Assembly: GCA_031399315.1 (NCBI GenBank) | Contig: JANNOS010000032.1 | Location: forward strand, 1-5,911 | Length of the DNA: 5,911 bases | Reading direction: 5' to 3' | Source: Methylotenera_A sp031399315 | GTDB taxonomy: Bacteria; Pseudomonadota; Gammaproteobacteria; Burkholderiales; Methylophilaceae | Part shown: piece by piece, positions 1 to 5,282 of the stretch | Layout of the letters: each line of letters begins with the position of its first letter | How positions within the stretch are numbered: the stretch's first letter is position 1 | Notes under the pieces: model-generated | The model's database searches: none | Told to the model about the DNA's origin: nothing | Seen by the model: only the letters and a program-made list of their open reading frames with translations | Made by a program: the position numbers and the translations under genes

Positions 1-1592
1 AACTCATTGAGTGATAACTTAAACTCATGTTTTGCCAAGTAAGCTATCGCTGCACATAACTCGAAAGATTTAATAACGCCCAAAGCATGGCGGCGAAGTG
101 CAAAAGGGTCTTTTTCTCCTGTTGGTTTTAACCCGATTGCCCATATTCCAACAAGTGTCTCAACTTTATCAGCAATTTGAAGTGACTCACTTACTAGATT
201 TGAAGTATCAATTAAATCATCTAAATCATCGCGTCGCACTAAATATTGGTCTGCAATTGCTTCTGCCACTAGCGAATTTTCACCATCATGTTTTGCGTAA
301 TAGCTACCCATAATCCCTTGTAGCTCAGGAAATTCGCCGACCATATCTGTAAGCAAGTCGGCCTTAGCAAGTTGGGCTGCGCGGTCAGCAAGTTTTGGGT
401 CTGTGCCAATTTTTTCTGCGACCCACGTTGCTATTTTTCTTACTCGCTCTGTACGTTCTCCTTGGCTGCCGAGTTTGTTGTGGTAAACCACTTTGTCCAA
501 GCCTGCAATACGGCTTTCCAGCGTCTTTTTACGATCTTGGTCGAAGAAGAATTTAGCATCTGCCAAGCGTGGGCGTACTACACGCTCGTTGCCGCCAATC
601 ACGGCGCTTGGGTCAGCTGGGTTGATGTTAGAGACGATTAAAAACTTATTGGTAAGTTTGTTGTTGGCGTCTAATAGCGGAAAGTATTTTTGATTCGCCT
701 TCATGGTAAGAATCAAGCATTCCTGCGGTACTTCCAAAAACTCTTTTTCAAACTGGCCGGTGAGCACATTCGGGCGTTCAACCAAGGCAGTGACTTCGTC
801 CAGCAAGGCTTCATCTTCAATCGGTTTCAGGTTTTCTTTGGCGGCTGCAGAATTCAATTGTTTAATAATCTCGGTACGACGCTCAGCAAAACTCGCAATT
901 ACTTCGCCTGCGTCTTTTGTTTTGAGCTGTTCGGCGTAACTATCCGCATTTTTCAGCGTGATTTTCTGATTCTTTCCTTCAAAGCGATGCCCTTGTGTGG
1001 CATTGCTAGAAGCTAATCCCAGTGCTGTGATTGGCACGATATCGCTACCATGAAGTGCCACCAAACCATGCGCAGGGCGCACAAAGTTGACGCTACTCCA
1101 CCCATCGGCCAATTGATACGTCATCACTTTTGGAATCGGAAGTGCGCCAAGTGCCGCATCCAGAGCGGCTTGCAGACCATCTTTCAAAGTTGCGCCAGTT
1201 TGCATTACATCAAGAAATAGCACATCCGTTTTGCCGTCATTTTCTTTGCGTAATTTTTTAACCGCAGATTCGCCTGCACCTAAAGTTTGTAATCTTTTAA
1301 TCAAAGCAGGCGTTGCCTTACCATTAGTATCTAAACCAACGCTAGTAGGCATGAGTTTCTGCGCCACTTGTTTATCAGCTGCTTTATCCATGACATAACT
1401 AATTTGTGCTGCTAAACGGCGCGGGGTCGCAAATGCAGTAACAGCTGCATTATCAAGCGTTAGGCCTTGCGCCTTTAAGCTTTCAAATAAAACGGTCGAG
1501 AACGCTTCGCCCAGCTTATTCAGTGCTTTTGGGGGCAGTTCTTCTACAAATAATTCGACTAATAAATTTTTGTTATGCGGGTTCTTTTCCAT
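1..1592 (-). CDS. glyS: Glycyl-tRNA synthetase beta subunit, N-terminal 530 codons (3' end outside window)
   Basis: This is the beta chain of the bacterial alpha2-beta2 glycyl-tRNA synthetase, which works with GlyQ to attach glycine to tRNA-Gly in the cytoplasm; beta mainly contributes tRNA binding. The frame is open from the ATG at 1592-1590 to the left edge, with no stop or frameshift. Family marks are LLVELFVEELPPKAL (residues 10-24), FATPRRLA (54-61), RLADAKFFFDQD (ending at D353), the HD-like region starting YHNKLG (370-375), KADLLTDMVGEFPELQGIMG (410-429), YAKHDGE (432-438) and PTGEKDPFALRR (490-501). The family is about 690 residues long, so roughly 160 residues, including the C-terminal DALR-type anticodon-binding domain, lie outside. 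The ATG follows the glyQ stop after one base and has only a weak purine-rich stretch (AAGAAAG) upstream, so translational coupling to glyQ is likely. The part after about residue 451 looks less typical than the rest (see findings). Confidence 0.97.
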   Translation of the reverse strand, partial: MEKNPHNKNLLVELFVEELPPKALNKLGEAFSTVLFESLKAQGLTLDNAAVTAFATPRRLAAQISYVMDKAADKQVAQKLMPTSVGLDTNGKATPALIKRLQTLGAGESAVKKLRKENDGKTDVLFLDVMQTGATLKDGLQAALDAALGALPIPKVMTYQLADGWSSVNFVRPAHGLVALHGSDIVPITALGLASSNATQGHRFEGKNQKITLKNADSYAEQLKTKDAGEVIASFAERRTEIIKQLNSAAAKENLKPIEDEALLDEVTALVERPNVLTGQFEKEFLEVPQECLILTMKANQKYFPLLDANNKLTNKFLIVSNINPADPSAVIGGNERVVRPRLADAKFFFDQDRKKTLESRIAGLDKVVYHNKLGSQGERTERVRKIATWVAEKIGTDPKLADRAAQLAKADLLTDMVGEFPELQGIMGSYYAKHDGENSLVAEAIADQYLVRRDDLDDLIDTSNLVSESLQIADKVETLVGIWAIGLKPTGEKDPFALRRHALGVIKSFELCAAIAYLAKHEFKLSLNE

Positions 1593-1593
1593 A

Positions 1594-2532
1594 CTACGCT
1601 GCTGCTTTCTTGCTTAAATCTAACATGACTTCATCAGCCCATTCTTTTGGCGCCATCGGGAAGCCAAGTCTGGCGCGGCTATCCACATAACCAGCAGCTA
1701 CACTGCGCGCTAAATTACGAATGCGCCCCATATAACTGGCGCGCTCAGTAACCGAAATAGCACCTCTGGCATCAAGCAAATTAAATGTATGCGCGGCTTT
1801 TAACACTTGTTCATAAGCGGGTAGCGGCAATTTTGCTTCAATTAAATGTTGCGCTTGTTTTTCGTGCGCGGTAAACGCGCTGAATAAAAACTCCACATCA
1901 GAATGTTCGAAATTATAGGTAGATTGTTCCACTTCATTTTGCTTGAATACATCACCATAACTTAAATCACGCGCGCCGTTGTTGCCTTTGGAATATACCA
2001 AATCATAGACGCTATCTACGCCCTGCAAGTACATGGCTAAACGCTCTAAACCATAAGTTATTTCGCCCGTGATGGGCTTGCAGTTAATGCCGCCCACTTG
2101 CTGAAAGTAAGTGAATTGTGTGACTTCCATGCCGTTGAGCCAGACTTCCCAGCCTAAGCCCCATGCGCCTAAGGTAGGATTCTCCCAATCGTCTTCTACA
2201 AAGCGCACATCGTTTTGTTTCAGGTCGAAACCAAGCGCTTCTAATGAGCCAAGATAAAGTTCAAGAATATTCGCTGGCGCAGGTTTAAGCACTACTTGAT
2301 ATTGGTAGTAATGCTGCAGCCTATTTGGATTTTCACCATAACGACCATCTTTTGGGCGACGGCTGGGTTGCACATAAGCGGCTTTCCACGGTTCTGGGCC
2401 TAAAGCGCGTAAGAAAGTAGCCGTGTGCGAAGTGCCTGCGCCTACCTCCATGTCGTAAGGTTGTAGCAGTGCGCAGCCTTGTTTATCCCAATAGCTTTGT
2501 AAATTTAATATGATTTGTTGGAAGGTCAGCAT
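1594..2532 (-). CDS. glyQ: Glycyl-tRNA synthetase alpha subunit
   Basis: This is the catalytic alpha chain of the two-subunit bacterial glycyl-tRNA synthetase (class II), which makes glycyl-adenylate and acts with GlyS. At 312 residues it is close to the usual length of about 300. It opens with the typical MLTFQQIILNLQSYWDKQGC (1-20). The class II motif 2 region, AYVQPSRRPKDGRYGENPN (52-70), is followed by RLQHYYQYQV, and the motif 3 region is GEITYGLERLAMY (156-168), containing the conserved R164. The LGWEVWLNGMEVTQFTYFQQ block (126-145) is also typical. The ATG at 2532-2530 is fixed by the family N-terminus, although no Shine-Dalgarno sequence lies within the preceding 14 AT-rich bases; a small hairpin sits just upstream. 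It lies 54 bp after lnt with no convincing terminator, so it is probably co-transcribed with lnt and glyS. Confidence 0.98.
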   Translation of the reverse strand: MLTFQQIILNLQSYWDKQGCALLQPYDMEVGAGTSHTATFLRALGPEPWKAAYVQPSRRPKDGRYGENPNRLQHYYQYQVVLKPAPANILELYLGSLEALGFDLKQNDVRFVEDDWENPTLGAWGLGWEVWLNGMEVTQFTYFQQVGGINCKPITGEITYGLERLAMYLQGVDSVYDLVYSKGNNGARDLSYGDVFKQNEVEQSTYNFEHSDVEFLFSAFTAHEKQAQHLIEAKLPLPAYEQVLKAAHTFNLLDARGAISVTERASYMGRIRNLARSVAAGYVDSRARLGFPMAPKEWADEVMLDLSKKAAA

Positions 2533-2546
2533 GTGTATATTTTTAT

Positions 2547-2565
2547 AATTGCGAAAAGGGCAATT
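2547..2565 (-). other. Small hairpin in the lnt-glyQ gap, just upstream of the glyQ start
   Basis: On the minus strand, AATTGC and GCAATT form a perfect 6-bp stem around the 7-base loop CCTTTTC. The stem ends 14 bases before the glyQ ATG. It is not followed by a T-run in the direction of lnt-glyQ transcription, so it does not look like an intrinsic terminator. It could affect glyQ translation or mRNA processing between lnt and glyQ, or be chance in AT-rich DNA. Confidence 0.4.
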
Positions 2566-2586
2566 TTACCTTGTTTTATGAGCAAG

Positions 2587-4182
2587 CTATAGCCTTTTGC
2601 GTCGAATCAAAAAAGCAATAGCGCAAAAGCAGAACACAATAAATGGCCAATTACCCCAACGCACATAGGGTGTGCTACCTTGGTAACTTTGCGCTTGGCC
2701 AGTTAAGATGTTTTGTTCATCATGCGGTGCATGTGCCAAAATAAAACCTTGTTGGTCGATAATCGCTGTAGCACCCGTATTTGTGGCGCGTAGCATCATG
2801 CGACCAGTTTCCAGTGCACGCGCTTGGCTAAACTGCATGTGCTGTTCTGCAGCGAACGATTTTCCATACCATGCATCGTTACTGATGTTAACGAGTAGCG
2901 TTGCTTCGGGTAATTGTCGAATAATTTCTTCGCCAAATACGTCTTCGTAGCAAATATTAACGGCTACTTTTTGGTTGGATAATTGCATTGGTTTTTGATG
3001 TGTGCCGCCGCGCGATAAATCACTTAAGGGGATATTGAGCCAATCACGATAAACCCATCCAAACACTTGTTTTAATGGGATAAATTCCCCAAATGGTACG
3101 AGGTGATTTTTTTTATAGCTTTGTGTTGGGCTGTTGCCATAAGTGAATGCGCTATTAAAATACTCGCCAGAAGGATTGTCTCCAGAAAGATTATTTGGAG
3201 TTTCGTTGTATTCCACCATGCCGACAATCACATCGCCATTATTTGCTTTTGCATGTGCGGTCAATGCTTCTTTTACGTCGTTATCAAGCTGGCTTTCTAT
3301 CACGGGTAGCGCCGTTTCTGGCAATACGATGAGTTGCGCTTTGCTGCTTTGCACCATCTCAATATATTGCTTAATTGTGCCCAGTGCGGTTTCAGGTGAC
3401 CATTTGATGTCTTGCGCAGTATTGCCTTGCAGCAAGGCTACGCTGATGGGTTCACCAATTGGCGTCGTCCATGGCACTATTTTTAATAGATTGCCAACGA
3501 CTATCATGAGTACAATTGCGGCAATGCTGTAGCGCTTATAAATCAAGCTGGGCTTAGTAAACCAGTAAGCGAAGAGCGCGGCTAAAAATACGGTCATGAC
3601 AGAAACTCCATACACGCCGACTATAGGGATATAGCCTGCTAAAGGGCTATATGGCACCTGAGAATAGCCAATCGTTAACCAAGGAAAACCCGTGAAAATC
3701 CAGCTGCGAATCCAATCTGACAAACCCCACAATACGGGGATGCTTAATAATGGTGCGTAACTAAATGATGCGTTTAGTTTTTTTGCGAGCCAGCTAACCA
3801 AGCCCGTGAACAGCGCCATAAATGCGCATAAGCAAAAAGTACAAAAACCTGCAAACCACCAAGGCATACCGCCGAAATCATGCAGACTGATGTATATCCA
3901 ATAAATACCGACAATAAATAAACCTAAGCCAAACTGAAAGCCCAAGCGAAACGCCACTTTTGCAGTGCTAGTTTGTAGCCACAAATAACAAAATGCAGCT
4001 ACCGAAAAGAGCGTGGCGGGAAATAAATAAAATGGCGCAAAACCCAATACAGCTAAAGCGCCAAGCAAATAGGGCAGCAGAAATTTAAATTTTATGAGTA
4101 CGCGCAAATTAGTTTTCAGAAAAATGTTGCTTTCAAAATAAAGGTGAAATTGAAACAATCCATTATTGTAATCAATTTGCAA
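2587..4182 (-). CDS. lnt: Apolipoprotein N-acyltransferase (start uncertain; longest reading shown)
   Basis: Lnt is an inner-membrane enzyme that moves an acyl chain from phospholipid to the free amino group of the N-terminal cysteine of lipoproteins, the last step of lipoprotein maturation. The N-terminal half has several membrane segments (about residues 34-70, 76-100, 107-133, 142-175, 187-208, 218-236), followed by a periplasmic nitrilase-like (CN-hydrolase) domain and a last membrane helix (about 512-526) ending RRKRL. The catalytic triad is visible: E289 in LIVLPETALPV, K358 in YKKNHLVPFGEF and C411 in VNICYEDVF. E366 and E413, matching essential E. coli E343 and E389, are also present. 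No ATG or GTG precedes the conserved part. This reading starts at a TTG (4182) and is about 20 residues longer than E. coli Lnt at the N-terminus. TTG codon 26 (4107) gives a more usual length of 506. Family assignment is secure; the start is not. Confidence 0.96.
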   Translation of the reverse strand: MQIDYNNGLFQFHLYFESNIFLKTNLRVLIKFKFLLPYLLGALAVLGFAPFYLFPATLFSVAAFCYLWLQTSTAKVAFRLGFQFGLGLFIVGIYWIYISLHDFGGMPWWFAGFCTFCLCAFMALFTGLVSWLAKKLNASFSYAPLLSIPVLWGLSDWIRSWIFTGFPWLTIGYSQVPYSPLAGYIPIVGVYGVSVMTVFLAALFAYWFTKPSLIYKRYSIAAIVLMIVVGNLLKIVPWTTPIGEPISVALLQGNTAQDIKWSPETALGTIKQYIEMVQSSKAQLIVLPETALPVIESQLDNDVKEALTAHAKANNGDVIVGMVEYNETPNNLSGDNPSGEYFNSAFTYGNSPTQSYKKNHLVPFGEFIPLKQVFGWVYRDWLNIPLSDLSRGGTHQKPMQLSNQKVAVNICYEDVFGEEIIRQLPEATLLVNISNDAWYGKSFAAEQHMQFSQARALETGRMMLRATNTGATAIIDQQGFILAHAPHDEQNILTGQAQSYQGSTPYVRWGNWPFIVFCFCAIAFLIRRKRL

Positions 4183-4187
4183 TTGAT
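4171..4187. repeat. 17-bp dyad in the lnt/mscL divergent region
   Basis: ATCAATTTGCAATTGAT consists of perfect 7-bp inverted arms around a 3-base centre (TGC). It lies at the 5' end of the longest lnt reading, just before a TACAAT hexamer (minus strand, 4170-4165) that resembles a -10 element, though no good -35 is placed for it. Its form would suit a dimeric regulator, but AT-rich dyads also arise by chance. Confidence 0.4.
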
Positions 4188-4209
4188 AGTCTTACGAACA
4201 TGTCATCCG

Positions 4210-4238
4210 TTGACAATAAATAAGGTTCACTTTATATT
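4210..4238 (+). promoter_or_regulatory. Sigma70-type promoter for mscL
   Basis: A perfect -35 hexamer TTGACA (4210-4215) is followed by a 17-bp spacer and the -10 hexamer TATATT (4233-4238), which matches the consensus at five of six positions. Transcription would be expected to begin near 4245, giving a leader of about 30 bases before the mscL ATG. The position, orientation and spacing make this the most convincing promoter in the window. Confidence 0.8.
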
Positions 4239-4262
4239 GACCCTTCGTATTTTATTAAATCT

Positions 4263-4269
4263 GGGGAGA
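4263..4269 (+). promoter_or_regulatory. Ribosome binding site of mscL
   Basis: GGGGAGA lies with its last G six bases before the ATG at 4275. This favours that ATG over the in-frame ATG at 4281, and it also gives the N-terminal length expected from E. coli MscL. Confidence 0.8.
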
Positions 4270-4274
4270 ATGTA

Positions 4275-4688
4275 ATGAGTATGGCATCAGAGTTTAAAGA
4301 TTTTATCAGTAAAGGTAATGTGATGGATCTCGCTGTCGGTGTCATTATTGGTGGCGCATTTGGCAAAATTGTAGATTCGTTAGTTAACGATATAATTATG
4401 CCAATTATAGGCAAAATTTTTGGCGGTTTAGATTTCAGCAATATGTATATTCCGCTGAACGGGCAAGAGATGGGGTTGGCTTTAGTTGAAGCAAAAAAAG
4501 CTGGAGCAGTATTAGCTTACGGCAACTTTATTTCGATTGTTATTAACTTCATTATTTTGGCGTTTGTGATATTCCAAATGGTGAAAATGGTTAACAAATT
4601 GCGTAATGCTACACCAGCGGCGCCACCACCTACGCCAGACGATATTGTATTGTTGCGTGAAATTCGCGACTCATTGAAAAAGAAGTAA
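4275..4688 (+). CDS. mscL: Large-conductance mechanosensitive channel MscL
   Basis: MscL is a homopentameric inner-membrane channel that opens a wide, non-selective pore under membrane tension and so protects cells from bursting on sudden osmotic downshift. At 137 residues it matches the family (136 in E. coli). The N-terminal amphipathic helix SMASEFKDFISKGN precedes TM1, which contains the signature NVMDLAVGVIIGGAFGKIV (15-33). L19, G22 and V23, the pore-constriction positions of the E. coli protein, are at the same numbers here. A periplasmic loop with LDF follows, then TM2 (about 82-103, YGNFISIVINFIILAFVIF), a Pro/Ala-rich linker (PAAPPPTP) and the C-terminal helix (DDIVLLREIRDSLKKK) of the cytoplasmic bundle. 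It has its own promoter, ribosome binding site and terminator, so it is a single-gene unit on the strand opposite to all its neighbours. Confidence 0.98.
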   Translation: MSMASEFKDFISKGNVMDLAVGVIIGGAFGKIVDSLVNDIIMPIIGKIFGGLDFSNMYIPLNGQEMGLALVEAKKAGAVLAYGNFISIVINFIILAFVIFQMVKMVNKLRNATPAAPPPTPDDIVLLREIRDSLKKK

Positions 4689-4700
4689 ATTTTAGATAAT

Positions 4701-4739
4701 AAAAAAGGCGCCTGTTTAAAATACAGTAGCGCCTTTTTT
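4701..4739. terminator. Bidirectional intrinsic terminator between mscL and the convergent secreted-protein gene
   Basis: AAAAAAGGCGC (4701-4711) pairs perfectly with GCGCCTTTTTT (4729-4739). CTG (4712-4714) can further pair with CAG (4724-4726) across a TA bulge, leaving a 9-base loop. The stem is GC-rich next to the loop and has a T-run on the outgoing side on both strands, so it can end mscL from the left and the minus-strand gene at 4755-5186 from the right. It starts 12 bases after the mscL stop codon. Confidence 0.92.
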
Positions 4740-4754
4740 ATTTATTATGCGTAA

Positions 4755-5186
4755 TTACAGACTTGGTTCTGGTTCTGGGACTTCGTAGGTTTTACCATCT
4801 TTTGTTTTGCCATCAGCCTCTTCTGAGCCATCATTGTTTAAAAACACCACCGTCACCACTTTGTCATCAATGAAATCTAGTTCAGTGGTTGGATAATAAA
4901 CACCATTTTCGTCGGTATTAATATTATGATAATGCCAAATAGATGCGGCGACTTTTTCAGAGCCTTTAATTTTTACATCCTCGGCACGGGCAGGCTCGCC
5001 TAGTAGCTCTACGATTTTTTCTTTATTAAACTTGTTAATCACCGCTACAAAGGCTTTTTCTTCGGTAGGGATCTCATTGACAAAAGGCATCGTCTGCGCT
5101 TCATCTGCATAGCTTAATGAAGAATAAAATAATTGTGCAGCGAGTAAAGTTGCTAATGGCCAAGTATTTATTGAAATAGGCTTCAT
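4755..5186 (-). CDS. Small secreted protein of unknown function, possibly BamE/OmlA-like fold
   Basis: I do not recognise this 143-residue protein as a named family. The N-terminus looks like a Sec signal peptide: K2, a hydrophobic stretch (about residues 10-21, PLATLLAAQLFY) and a likely signal peptidase I site after SYA (residue 27), giving a mature start DEAQTMPF. There is no lipobox cysteine and no later membrane helix, so a soluble periplasmic protein of about 116 residues is expected. The mature part has a helix-like segment ending in LLGEPARAED, then WHYHN, an alternating strand-like LDFIDDKVVTVVFLN, and a charged, low-complexity tail (DGSEEADGKTKDGK, then PEPEPSL). A helix ending in LGxP followed by W-Y and F-x-(x)-V strands recalls the SmpA/OmlA (BamE) fold, but this is inference only. 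The start is supported by a good ribosome binding site. It shares a terminator with convergent mscL. Confidence 0.85.
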   Translation of the reverse strand: MKPISINTWPLATLLAAQLFYSSLSYADEAQTMPFVNEIPTEEKAFVAVINKFNKEKIVELLGEPARAEDVKIKGSEKVAASIWHYHNINTDENGVYYPTTELDFIDDKVVTVVFLNNDGSEEADGKTKDGKTYEVPEPEPSL

Positions 5187-5192
5187 TTAAAT

Positions 5193-5196
5193 CTCC
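5193..5196 (-). promoter_or_regulatory. Ribosome binding site of the secreted-protein gene
   Basis: GGAG on the minus strand (within CTGGAGA) lies six bases before the ATG at 5186-5184. This good spacing supports both the reality of the small gene and the chosen start. Confidence 0.75.
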
Positions 5197-5204
5197 AGTT
5201 GAGT

Positions 5205-5228
5205 ACATGCATATACAGACATGTATAT
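5205..5228. repeat. Overlapping direct and inverted repeats upstream of the secreted-protein gene
   Basis: ACATGCATAT (5205-5214) and ACATGTATAT (5219-5228) are direct repeats that differ at one base and are spaced 14 bp apart. Overlapping them, ATATACA (5211-5217) and TGTATAT (5222-5228) are perfect 7-bp inverted arms with a 4-base centre. The block lies 19-42 bp upstream of the start codon at 5186, where a regulator or the transcription start would act. I could not place a convincing -35/-10 pair here, so an operator role is only a suggestion. Confidence 0.4.
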
Positions 5229-5282
5229 TTAAGTGCAGATATAGAAACTAAAAACTAATTTAAGTTCGCTCATGATAAATTA

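Noticed and set aside
98..1016. Several plus-strand ORFs of 66-108 codons opposite glyS
   Set aside because: They lie antisense to a continuous, well-conserved GlyS reading frame, overlap one another in different frames and have no recognisable protein features.
1590..1596. GlyQ-GlyS fusion, as found in some bacteria
   Set aside because: A TAG stop ends glyQ, and glyS begins at its own ATG one base later in a different frame, so these are two separate coupled genes.
2547..2565. Intrinsic terminator between lnt and glyQ
   Set aside because: The stem is only 6 bp with mixed composition and lacks a T-run on the minus strand. The T-rich side faces the plus strand, where there is no gene to terminate.
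2708..3532. Plus-strand ORFs of 68-129 codons opposite lnt
   Set aside because: They are antisense to the conserved Lnt catalytic domain, are cysteine- and serine-rich as expected for reverse-frame translations, and lack good ribosome binding sites.
4232..4441. 69-codon minus-strand ORF overlapping the start of mscL
   Set aside because: It is antisense to the conserved MscL TM1 region and runs through the mscL promoter and ribosome binding site; its sequence looks like a shadow of mscL.
5229..5282. Terminator after corC
   Set aside because: The AT-rich stretch with AACTAAAAACTAATTTAAGTT-like symmetry gives only short, interrupted arms and no GC-rich stem with a T-run.
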